Assembly (NCBI RefSeq): GCF_014490785.1
Contig: NZ_CP051488.1
Span: 4,216,001 to 4,280,000 of the forward strand
From: Kosakonia sp. SMBL-WEM22
GTDB taxonomy: Bacteria > Pseudomonadota > Gammaproteobacteria > Enterobacterales > Enterobacteriaceae
DNA: 64,000 nucleotides
Direction: 5' to 3'
The translations under genes and the position numbers were made by a program. Below, one piece after another: positions 27,011 through 34,583 of this stretch. Every line of letters starts with the position of its first letter. Position 1 is the first letter of the stretch. Under the pieces are notes generated by a model. That model was given only the letters and a program-made list of their open reading frames with translations, was not told the DNA's origin and made no database searches.

Positions 27011-27343
27011 TCAACCTTCAATCAGAATTTGGGGATCAACATAGAAATCGACGCTGAACACCGTATCGTCACTGAGCGCCTCAATGTTGTGCCATTTTTC
27101 AGGCGGGAATACGCCGAACTCACCGGCGTGGATGGTCAGGGTTTCCACCGGCTGCGGGCTGGTCTCATCGGCATAGCCATAGTAGCGGATCGCGCCGCGC
27201 TGCACGCTTAAACGCGGGTAGACACCCTGACGCGTACCGGCATCAAGGTGGCGTTTCCAGATGGAGGCCGGCGCGGTCTCTTTTGTCCAGAAAGGGGTGG
27301 TGCGGGTGTGAACATAATTCGTGGGTATGGTAATGCGCTGCAT
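27011..27343 (-). CDS. yeaR: YeaR, DUF1971 protein
   Basis: 110 residues, clearly the YeaR orthologue (NYVHTRTTPFWTKETAPA, RQGVYPRLSVQRGAIRY, FPPEKWHNIEALSDDT). First gene of a three-gene operon with yoaG and a second DUF1971 gene. AGAGGATG precedes the ATG. In E. coli the yeaR promoter is induced by nitrate/nitrite and nitric oxide (NarL, NsrR). Biochemical role unknown. Confidence 0.9.
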   Translation of the reverse strand: MQRITIPTNYVHTRTTPFWTKETAPASIWKRHLDAGTRQGVYPRLSVQRGAIRYYGYADETSPQPVETLTIHAGEFGVFPPEKWHNIEALSDDTVFSVDFYVDPQILIEG

Positions 27344-27603
27344 ATTTCATCCTCTTTTTATCTCAGCAACTCTTGTCGCCGAAAGGGGGAAAAGCATATG
27401 TTGCATAGCATATACCTGTTTATGGAAATATCGACTATTTTTTATAAATGTTATTTAAATTTGATAAGACAAATCCCCGCGAACCTATTTCGTGCTACTT
27501 TTTATACTCCAAAAGGATCATGTTAATTAAAAATAAAAGCACGATAAAAATGAAAAATTATCGTTAGCAAATAAAATTATTTATTCGGCGATGATAAATA
27601 AAT
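27344..27603. other. Promoter region of the yeaR operon
   Basis: About 260 AT-rich bases with no gene. GCATAT occurs twice at 27395-27417 around an imperfect dyad (AAGCATATGTTGCATAGCAT), which could be an NsrR-type site on the minus strand. I could not match NarL heptamers confidently. Confidence 0.35.
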
Positions 27604-27620
27604 GCCCCCAAAGCGGGGGC
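27604..27620 (-). terminator. Hairpin after the pectinesterase gene
   Basis: GCCCCC-AAAGC-GGGGGC stem-loop, six base pairs, 9 bases after the stop; read on the minus strand it is followed by an AT-rich rather than pure T tract (ATTTATTTAT). Confidence 0.7.
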
Positions 27621-27628
27621 AACGTCGT

Positions 27629-28705
27629 TTATTGCAGAAGGGTGCTCTCCCAGCCGTCGAAGATCGCCGCCACGTTATACTGCGCGGCGTCCGCCTCGCT
27701 TAGCTGATAGCGCTCACCGCCCTGCCCGGCGCCTGGCCCACGGTTATTAGACTCATAAAAGCGGCTGTCCTGCGGGTAAAACCAGATTTTTTCGCCGTTT
27801 TTATCTTTGCCGGACATCTTGTCCCAACCGTAGATATGATCATCAATCTCGCTATTGATAATCGCCGCCAGGCCAATGGCGTTAGGATCGGCATAGCGCC
27901 CATCGCTAAACTGGGTGGTCGGATGCCACGGGCGGCCGAGTGCAAAGCTTTTCGCCGGCACGCCCGGCTCTTTGCTCAACTTACTGTTGATAATAAACAG
28001 GCCAAACCGCTCTCCGGCCTGGGTGGCGGGCGCAGTGAGGTAACCGTATGGCGGTGCGGTGTCATCACGGTTGCGGGCAATAATTTCACAGCGATCGAAC
28101 ACCGCGATGCCGGGGCCGAAGATAAAATCGACATGGCCGCTGATGGTGCAGTCGGTGAAGTAGCTGCGGCTGCCCTGCTTGCTGTAAAAGGTGTCCTGGT
28201 AACCCTCAAGGCGCACATGGCGAAAGCGCGCTCTGTCTGCCCCTTCTGCCACCATCAGCGCTACCGCCTGGGTATCTTTCAGCTTCTTCGCGTCGCCTTC
28301 CGGCAGCGCGGCGTTGGCGGGAAAATCAAAGGTATTGCGGATAGTCAGATTCTCCAGCGTTACGCCGCTGGCGCGGATCTCTACCGTGCTGGTGCGCCCG
28401 GTGCCGAGCTTCTGCCCCTGCTCGTCCAGCGCACCTGCGGGAGTATTAGCCTCAATTACCGTGCCCGCCGTCGATTCCCCGATCAGCGTGACGGGCTTTT
28501 CAATTATCAGCCGCTCATGCCAGCGCCCCTCTTTAATCAGAATGCGCCACGCCGTGCCGCTTTGCGGCGCGGCGTCGAGCGCCTGGCCGATGGTGGAAAA
28601 TTCACCAGACTTCGGTGTGGGCGATACCACGGCGTTCCACTCGGCCGCCTGCGCGCTGGCGCTCAGGCAGACCAGCAGTAGTGCGGAGCAGTGCAGGGTT
28701 TTCAT
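27629..28705 (-). CDS. pemA: Pectinesterase, exported (carbohydrate esterase family 8)
   Basis: Removes methyl esters from polygalacturonate, the first step in pectin use. About 358 residues. An N-terminal signal peptide (MKTLHCSALLLVCLSASAQA, cleavage after AQA-A) sends it to the periplasm or outside. The right-handed beta-helix motifs of the family are present: GYQDTFY near residue 169, HVDFIFG near 190 with its catalytic Asp, and LGRPWHP near 258. The ATG at 28705 follows AAGGAGAG; the frame extends 13 codons upstream with no signal-like sequence. Monocistronic. A KdgR-like palindrome lies about 225 bases upstream. Similar to Dickeya PemA, so the symbol follows family resemblance. No pectate lyases are in view. 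Confidence 0.9.
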   Translation of the reverse strand: MKTLHCSALLLVCLSASAQAAEWNAVVSPTPKSGEFSTIGQALDAAPQSGTAWRILIKEGRWHERLIIEKPVTLIGESTAGTVIEANTPAGALDEQGQKLGTGRTSTVEIRASGVTLENLTIRNTFDFPANAALPEGDAKKLKDTQAVALMVAEGADRARFRHVRLEGYQDTFYSKQGSRSYFTDCTISGHVDFIFGPGIAVFDRCEIIARNRDDTAPPYGYLTAPATQAGERFGLFIINSKLSKEPGVPAKSFALGRPWHPTTQFSDGRYADPNAIGLAAIINSEIDDHIYGWDKMSGKDKNGEKIWFYPQDSRFYESNNRGPGAGQGGERYQLSEADAAQYNVAAIFDGWESTLLQ

Positions 28706-29238
28706 TCTTCTCTCCTTGGTCGTTTTTGGACAGGGGCAGTACATGCAGCCAGGCCGCAGTTCTGCCAGATATGACGCTGTGCCAGCGCGGCGCGCCGGTT
28801 GAATCGGGATCTGCTACTGGCTAATAGCGGCCTCTGTACAAAGTCAGAAAGAAGAGTGGGCTTAACGGGCTGTAATGCTGTTATTTTTTTACACCAGCAT
28901 AGGCCAGCGAAAAGCGATTGCGCATTTTAAAACACTGTTTTGAGATCAAACTCAAACTTATGACGCCCATTACTGAAACGAGAATCAAAACTATTATCAC
29001 GATAAAAAAGAGAATTTATTCTTACGCGGATAGGTTGTTTCTTAATGCAGCCATATATGGCAGCAGGTTGATTAATTGGCTAAAAAGACCTTAAATCATC
29101 AGAAGATATTTTAACTGGCCTCAGGTGTGCTTTTCTGGCAACCTTTGCTTTCTTTTGAGTGGGTAAAAAATTACTATCGCCCAACGTGGTTTCAATATTT
29201 GAACGCGGACTCAACCTGCAACGGTAAGTAAAATAATC
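28706..29238. other. 533-base intergenic region upstream of the pectinesterase
   Basis: No gene recognised. It becomes AT-rich after 28850 and contains the candidate KdgR operator listed separately and the leader of the small orphan gene at 29239. Confidence 0.6.
28929..28941. promoter_or_regulatory. Candidate KdgR-type operator
   Basis: AAAACACTGTTTT is a palindrome whose core resembles the AAAC-N3-GTTT centre of KdgR boxes of pectinolytic enterobacteria. It lies about 225 bases upstream of pemA. The flanks match the longer consensus poorly, so this is tentative. Confidence 0.35.
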
Positions 29239-29466
29239 ATGAAAAATAAAAAGATAGACACGATGGCCCGCGTCGCTATGCGCATCAGGGGCTTATCAGT
29301 AAAGGAAAAACGTCTTCGTTACCAGGATAAGATGTTTACCTTTAAATATGTTTCCGGACATTACGAAGTCTTTTTGGACGGAGAAAAAGTTGACACCTTC
29401 GCTACGGAAAACATCAACCAGGCGATTGCGGATTTTAAAGAAAAAAATAATAAAAACAGGCGCTGA
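29239..29466 (+). CDS. Small basic protein of unknown function
   Basis: 75 residues, rich in Lys and Arg (MKNKKIDTMARVAMRIRG...KEKNNKNRR), no signal peptide or membrane span. The middle reads as a short beta sheet (KMFTFKYVSGHYEVFLDGEKV) followed by a helix. I do not recognise the family. The upstream site is weak (GGTAAG). The lower GC of the gene and its isolation in a 1-kb AT-rich gap suggest an acquired or narrowly distributed gene. Balanced amino-acid use and a plausible fold favour a real gene, but it remains a prediction. Confidence 0.55.
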   Translation: MKNKKIDTMARVAMRIRGLSVKEKRLRYQDKMFTFKYVSGHYEVFLDGEKVDTFATENINQAIADFKEKNNKNRR

Positions 29467-29768
29467 TAAACTTGTTAATACGCTTTAATGACCCGCGTTT
29501 ACTCCTGTAATTAAATCTTAGAGCACACATAATACCGGGCGACATTACCGTTCGCGCCGGTTCCTTCCTTCCCGTCATTTATTTACCAAAGAAACAACCT
29601 CTTAAAATTAGTAGTTAAATCACTAGCTTAGGCATAATTTTTTTACATAAACTGTTTACTTGGTAACGATAATTCATATCATCTTGATAATTACTCTCAA
29701 CACGAGAGCGGTGCTTACCCCGACCGGCTCCGGTCGTTTTCACCTGCATAATCAGGAACGTTATAAGA
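29467..29768. other. Leader region of the iutA-like gene
   Basis: About 300 bases; nothing coding. Its last 110 bases hold the Fur-type sites and a probable promoter (TTTACT at 29655-29660 and TATCAT at 29677-29682, 16 bases apart) overlapping them. Confidence 0.5.
29667..29699 (+). promoter_or_regulatory. Two adjacent Fur boxes upstream of the iutA-like gene
   Basis: Against the 7-1-7 form TGATAATNATTATCA, CGATAATTCATATCA (29667-29681) has three mismatches and TGATAATTACTCTCA (29685-29699) has two. They overlap the likely promoter 70-100 bases before the start codon, so iron repression is expected. Confidence 0.7.
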
Positions 29769-31958
29769 ATGAAAAATCGTTACCTTTGGGCTATTAACCC
29801 CTGTTTGTTGATGATGTTATCCGCGCAGGCTGCGGCGCAAGATGCTAAAGAGGAGACGCTGATAGTGGCCGCAAGCCGCGCCAATCATAGCGTCGCCGAT
29901 ATGGCACAAACCACCTGGGTCATTGAGCAGGCTGAAATTGAGCAGCAGGTTCAGGGTGGTAAAGAGTTAAAAGAGGTGCTGGCGCAGCTTATTCCAGGCA
30001 TGGATGTCAGCAGCCAGGGGCGCACCAACTACGGCATGAATATGCGCGGGCGCTCAATGATGGTGATGGTTGACGGTGTGCGCCTCAACTCATCGCGCAC
30101 CGACAGCCGCCAGCTCGATTCGATCGATCCCTTTAATATCTCGCGCATTGAGATTATCTCCGGTGCCACTTCGCTCTATGGCGGCGGCAGCACCGGCGGC
30201 CTGATCAATATCGTGACTAAAAAGGGGCAGCCGGAGAGTGAAGTGGAGTTCCAGACCGGCACCAAAAGCGGCTTTAACAGCCATAACGATCATGACGATA
30301 ACGTCGCGGCGTCGGTGAGTGGCGGTAATGATAAGGCTTCCGGGCGGCTGTCGGTTGCTTATCAGCGCTACGGCGGCTGGTATGATGGCAAAGGCAATGA
30401 GGTGATTATCGATAACACCCAGACCGGTCTGCAATACTCTGATCGGCTGGACGTGATGGGCACCGGCACGCTCAATATCGATGAGCACCAGCAGCTGCAA
30501 CTCACCACGCAGTACTTTAAGAGCGAGTCTGACGGGAAACATGGCCTCTTCTTAGGCGAAAACTTCTCGGCGGTGACCGGCTCCGCTAAGGCGTACAACA
30601 AAGGCAACCTTGATGCCGACCGGATCCCGGGCACCGAGCGCCACCTGATTAATCTGCAATACTCTAACACTGATTTCTGGGGCCAGGATGTGGTGGCGCA
30701 GATCTACTACCGCGACGAGAGCCTGTCATTTTACCCCTTCCCTACGCCTTCTGGCGACCGGGTCACCAGCATTGGCGCGTCGCAGCAGAAAACCGATTTT
30801 TATGGCGGCAAGCTGACCATCAACAGCAAACCGGTTGATGACCTGACGCTGACCTGGGGGATCGATGCTGAACATGAAAACTTCGACGCCAACCAGCAGT
30901 TTTTCGACCTCAACAGCGCCGCTGCCAGCGGGGGAATGCAACTGGATAAAACGTTTAAGGTCGAGCGCTACCCGGGCTACAGCATCACAAACATTGCGCC
31001 CTTCCTGCAAAGTAGCTACGACATTGACGCCATCACTCTGAGCGGCGGCGTACGTTATCAATATATGGAAAACCGCATCGACGATTTTGTCGGTTATGCC
31101 CAGCAGCAGGCGATTGCCAACGGTAAAGCCACTTCGGCGGATGCCGTACCGGGCGGCAAAACGGATTACAATAACCTGCTGTTTAACGCCGGTATCCTCG
31201 GCCATCTGACCGACCGCCAGCAGTTGTGGTTCAACTTCTCGCAGGGTTTTGAGATCCCCGATCCGGCGAAATATTACGGCGCGGGCAGTTACCAGTTAGT
31301 CGATGGTCACTACCGTTTGCGTAACAGTGTCAATGTGAATGATGTGAAGCTGGATGGCGTAAAAGTTAACGCCTACGAACTGGGCTGGCGCTATACCGGT
31401 GATAACCTGCGCACGCAGATTGCGGGCTACTACTCTCTCTCGGATAAGACTATCAAGATCAATAAAAGCGATATGTCTATTGTTGTTGATGAGGGTAAGC
31501 GCCGCATTTATGGCGTTGAGGGTCAGGTGGATTACTTCTTTACCGACAGCGAGTGGAGCACCGGGGCCAATTTTAACGCCATCAAATCCGAGACACAGGT
31601 TGAGGGTAAGTGGGAAAAGCTGACCATCGACAGCGCCAGCCCATCGAAAGTGAGCGCGTGGATCAACTGGGCGCCGGGCGACTGGACGCTGCGTCTGCAA
31701 AGCACCCAGACCTTCGATCTCTCTGACGCTGAAGGGAAACGCATCAATGGCTATAACACGGTTGATATGCTCGGCAGCTACGCCCTGCCGGTGGGTAAAG
31801 TGAGCTTCAGCGTGGAGAACCTGCTGGATGAGGAGTACACCACCGTCTGGGGCCAACGGGCACCGAAAATATATAGCCCAACCTATGGCGCGCCAGAGTT
31901 ATATACCTATAAAGGCCGAGGTCGGACATTTAGCATAAATTATTCGGTTCTCTTCTAA
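29769..31958 (+). CDS. iutA: Ferric aerobactin-type TonB-dependent outer-membrane receptor
   Basis: 729 residues, close in length to E. coli IutA (732) and recognisably similar from plug to barrel. Signal peptide (cleavage near AAA-Q), TonB box EETLIVAAS at 28-36, plug domain with RTNYGMNMRGR and YGGGSTGGLINIVTKKG, then a 22-strand barrel ending in aromatic SVLF. A strong match to IutA is the segment GKATSADAVPGGKTDYNN and the C-terminal TTVWGQRAPKIYSPTYG. It imports ferric hydroxamate-citrate siderophores with ExbB/ExbD/TonB energy. The aerobactin synthesis genes iucABCD, which usually precede iutA, are not here, so it may serve uptake of siderophores made by others. A related carboxylate-hydroxamate ligand is possible. 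Preceded by Fur boxes. Confidence 0.9.
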   Translation: MKNRYLWAINPCLLMMLSAQAAAQDAKEETLIVAASRANHSVADMAQTTWVIEQAEIEQQVQGGKELKEVLAQLIPGMDVSSQGRTNYGMNMRGRSMMVMVDGVRLNSSRTDSRQLDSIDPFNISRIEIISGATSLYGGGSTGGLINIVTKKGQPESEVEFQTGTKSGFNSHNDHDDNVAASVSGGNDKASGRLSVAYQRYGGWYDGKGNEVIIDNTQTGLQYSDRLDVMGTGTLNIDEHQQLQLTTQYFKSESDGKHGLFLGENFSAVTGSAKAYNKGNLDADRIPGTERHLINLQYSNTDFWGQDVVAQIYYRDESLSFYPFPTPSGDRVTSIGASQQKTDFYGGKLTINSKPVDDLTLTWGIDAEHENFDANQQFFDLNSAAASGGMQLDKTFKVERYPGYSITNIAPFLQSSYDIDAITLSGGVRYQYMENRIDDFVGYAQQQAIANGKATSADAVPGGKTDYNNLLFNAGILGHLTDRQQLWFNFSQGFEIPDPAKYYGAGSYQLVDGHYRLRNSVNVNDVKLDGVKVNAYELGWRYTGDNLRTQIAGYYSLSDKTIKINKSDMSIVVDEGKRRIYGVEGQVDYFFTDSEWSTGANFNAIKSETQVEGKWEKLTIDSASPSKVSAWINWAPGDWTLRLQSTQTFDLSDAEGKRINGYNTVDMLGSYALPVGKVSFSVENLLDEEYTTVWGQRAPKIYSPTYGAPELYTYKGRGRTFSINYSVLF

Positions 31959-31964
31959 GATCTA

Positions 31965-31989
31965 CTGCCGCCTGTTATCCAGGCGGCAG
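31965..31989 (+). terminator. Strong hairpin after the iutA-like gene
   Basis: Ten-base-pair perfect inverted repeat CTGCCGCCTG / CAGGCGGCAG just after the stop codon. No T run follows, so it may stabilise the 3' end instead of terminating by itself. Confidence 0.6.
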
Positions 31990-32124
31990 CAATTCCCAGC
32001 CAAATGCCTGCTTATAATCAATCTTGCTTGCCTTAACTTAACCCAAATAGAGCAAATATTTTTTGAGTTATTTCTTAATTAACTCACTGAGAATATAAAA
32101 TATATTAATTAAACTGGCGAAGCA

Positions 32125-32595
32125 TTATTGCATATCCGTCGGGGTGGACTCGCCGGGGGTGATCTGCTGCGCCTGCTTTATTTTGGACTGCTGGGCAGTT
32201 TTATTGAGTGCCTCAAGCTCCTGGGCACGCGCTAACTGCTCCTGGGTCACTTTTCTCCCGGTAAAGGCGTCAATCATTTCGGTTCGCCCATCGGGATATT
32301 TCACTACCGTCACCAGCCGCCCGCCGAACTGTGGAATACCGGACATCTCTAGCGCATAATCAATATCCTGATTTTCCACTCTTTTCTTTTGGCGTACCGG
32401 CTCTTCGGCCTTTACTTCCTTACTCTCTTTGTCGCTCTCCGTTCTGCTGGAAAGGGTCACTTTTATGCTCTCATCCTGATAGGTATGAGATTCTTTAAGG
32501 TTCTCCGTGGAGGTAGTCATCGCCGCTTTGTGCGTTGCGTGCTCGTGTGCGTTGGCAAGCGGAGGGCTTGCCTGAATAGCCTGAATTTCCTGCAT
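32125..32595 (-). CDS. Hydrophilic orphan protein
   Basis: About 156 residues, no signal or membrane span, rich in Glu, Gln, Lys, Ser and Thr. The first 80 residues look disordered. The middle (DIDYALEMSGIPQFGGRLVTVVKYPDGRTEMID) reads as a small folded segment, followed by a helix with KVTQEQLARAQELEAL. I do not recognise the family. The second ATG (32595) is best spaced from GGAG. The gene is alone, between the iutA-like gene and yghU, pointing towards the receptor. Partner and role unknown. Confidence 0.6.
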   Translation of the reverse strand: MQEIQAIQASPPLANAHEHATHKAAMTTSTENLKESHTYQDESIKVTLSSRTESDKESKEVKAEEPVRQKKRVENQDIDYALEMSGIPQFGGRLVTVVKYPDGRTEMIDAFTGRKVTQEQLARAQELEALNKTAQQSKIKQAQQITPGESTPTDMQ

Positions 32596-32991
32596 CATTT
32601 TCTCCGCGTGTAGTTAACAGATAATTAGCTGATGACTCTTCCAGGATGAGTCGAAAAAAAATCCCTATAACGTTTATCGTCAGCCTGAGAAAACAAATTA
32701 ATAAGAAATAATGGTAACAGTAACTTCATTATAGACGTTTTAAAAATAAGAAAAGACTTATTTAATACAGTTTAAATTTTACTTAAAGAGGCAGAATAAT
32801 AATGAAATCGTTTTAAGTCAGGGCATTTAAATAAAATTTCCACAGAGAGCCAGCGAAAGGTTTCACGGCTGATAACCACAATAATGGCCACTCTTTTCCA
32901 CCCGGATTGTGGTGTATCCTCGCCAAAGGCGACTGCTACACTGCACAGCATGTAGCCCAACAACATCAAACATCACAAAGAGGGAAACGCT
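32596..32991. other. Intergenic region upstream of yghU
   Basis: About 395 bases, AT-rich in the first half. No gene, hairpin or known operator recognised; it must contain the yghU promoter. Confidence 0.5.
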
Positions 32992-33855
32992 ATGTCAGAC
33001 AACTATCAACCCCCGAAAGTGTGGGCATGGGATCAATCCGGCGGCGGCGCGTTTGCCAATATCAACCGCCCGGTTTCCGGTGCCACTCATGAAAAAGCGT
33101 TGCCGACGGGCAAACATCCGTTGCAGCTCTACTCACTCGGTACGCCGAACGGCCAGAAAGTGACAATCATGCTTGAAGAGCTGCTGGCGAAAGGGGTGAC
33201 TGAAGCGGAGTATGACGCGTGGCTGATCCGTATTGGTGAAGGGGATCAATTCTCCAGCGGTTTCGTCGAAGTGAACCCGAACTCGAAAATCCCGGCGCTG
33301 TGCGATCGCAGCACCACTCCCCCGACCCGTGTGTTTGAATCGGGCAATATTCTGCTCTATCTGGCAGAGAAGTTTGGTCATTTCCTGCCGCGCGATCTCG
33401 CTGCCCGCACCGAAGCGCTGAACTGGCTCTTCTGGCTTCAGGGCTCTGCGCCTTTCCTCGGCGGCGGCTTCGGTCACTTCTATAGCTATGCGCCGGTGAA
33501 GATTGAATACGCCATCAACCGTTTCACCATGGAAGCCAAGCGCCAACTCGACGTGCTGGATAAGCAACTGGCGGAACATCAGTTTGTTGCAGGCAATGAG
33601 TACACCATTGCCGATATGGCGATCTGGCCGTGGTACGGCAACGTGGTGCTGGGCAATGTCTACGATGCGGCGGAGTTCCTTGATGCGGGTAGCTACAAAA
33701 ACGTCCAGCGCTGGGCGAAGGCGATCGCTGAACGCCCGGCCGTGAAGCGCGGCCGCATGGTGAACCGCACCTTCGGCCCGGCAAATGAGCAGTTGCATGA
33801 GCGCCACGACGCCAGCGACTTCGATACGCAAACCGAAGATAAACGCAGCGCGTAA
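32992..33855 (+). CDS. yghU: Nu-class glutathione transferase / disulfide-bond oxidoreductase YghU
   Basis: 287 residues, nearly collinear with E. coli YghU (VWAWDQSGGGAFANINRPVSG opening, LYSLGTPNGQKVTIMLEELL, VNPNSKIPAL, FESGNILLYLAEKFG). Thioredoxin-fold N-terminal domain and helical C-terminal domain; known members bind two glutathiones and have disulfide reductase and peroxidase activity. GAGGGAAACGCT precedes the ATG. Four bases after its stop begins a DeoR-type regulator, so the two may be cotranscribed. Confidence 0.95.
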   Translation: MSDNYQPPKVWAWDQSGGGAFANINRPVSGATHEKALPTGKHPLQLYSLGTPNGQKVTIMLEELLAKGVTEAEYDAWLIRIGEGDQFSSGFVEVNPNSKIPALCDRSTTPPTRVFESGNILLYLAEKFGHFLPRDLAARTEALNWLFWLQGSAPFLGGGFGHFYSYAPVKIEYAINRFTMEAKRQLDVLDKQLAEHQFVAGNEYTIADMAIWPWYGNVVLGNVYDAAEFLDAGSYKNVQRWAKAIAERPAVKRGRMVNRTFGPANEQLHERHDASDFDTQTEDKRSA

Positions 33856-33859
33856 AGTA

Positions 33860-34561
33860 ATGATCAAGACGGCGCGCCAGCAGGCGATTGTTCAGCTTCT
33901 GAAAAGTCAGCAGTCGATCACCACTGCCGCGCTCGCCACCGAGCTTGCCGTCAGCGTGGAGACCATTCGCCGCGATCTCAACGCCCTGCAGATGCAAGGT
34001 AAAATCATCCGGCGGCATGGCCGCGCACGCACGCTGGCGGACGGCAGCGAACCGTTTCGTGCCCGTCTGAAAAGCCACTATGCGGATAAAGCTGATATCG
34101 CGCGGCATGCGCTGAACTGGGTGGAAGCGGGGATGACGCTGGCGCTCGATGCCAGCTCAACCTGCTTTCACCTGGCGCGACAGCTGCCGGATATTCCGCT
34201 GACGGTGTTTACCAATAGTTTGCCGGTGTGCGAAGTGATGGCCCGTCGACAGCACAGCGAGCTTATCTGCTCCGGTGGTCGGCTGGCGCGCGGTGAGCGC
34301 TGCTACGTTAATCCGGCGCTCGCCAGCCTGCTGAAATCGCTGGAGATCGATCTCTTTATCTTTTCCTGCGAGGGGATAGATGACCACGGCGAGATGTGGG
34401 ATTCCACGCGGCATAACGCGGCATTTAAGTCGGCACTGCTGCGACGATCGCAGCAGTCGCTGTTACTGATCGATAAAAGTAAGTTTTACCGCACCAGCGA
34501 AGCCAGTATCGGCAACCTTTCGCTGGTGACCCAGATGATCACCGACGCGCCCCATCCCTGA
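33860..34561 (+). CDS. DeoR-family regulator resembling FucR
   Basis: About 233 residues. N-terminal DeoR helix-turn-helix (TTAALATELAVSVETIRRDLNALQ, residues about 20-43) and C-terminal sugar-phosphate sensor domain. Long stretches match E. coli FucR, the L-fucose operon activator: LKSHYADKADIAR, ALDASSTC, ARQLPDI, SLEIDLFIFSCEGID and SLLLIDKSKF. No fucose genes are in the window, so the target is unknown. It may be a FucR paralogue that controls another sugar locus. The ATG at 33860 begins four bases after yghU but has a poor ribosome binding site, so translation may be coupled to yghU. Confidence 0.88.
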   Translation: MIKTARQQAIVQLLKSQQSITTAALATELAVSVETIRRDLNALQMQGKIIRRHGRARTLADGSEPFRARLKSHYADKADIARHALNWVEAGMTLALDASSTCFHLARQLPDIPLTVFTNSLPVCEVMARRQHSELICSGGRLARGERCYVNPALASLLKSLEIDLFIFSCEGIDDHGEMWDSTRHNAAFKSALLRRSQQSLLLIDKSKFYRTSEASIGNLSLVTQMITDAPHP

Positions 34562-34583
34562 GACGCGAGGGAGAGGGCGAAGA

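Noticed and set aside
27836..28681. 281-codon open frame antisense to the pectinesterase gene
   Set aside because: Mirror of pemA on the opposite strand, rich in Arg and Ala, with no domain.
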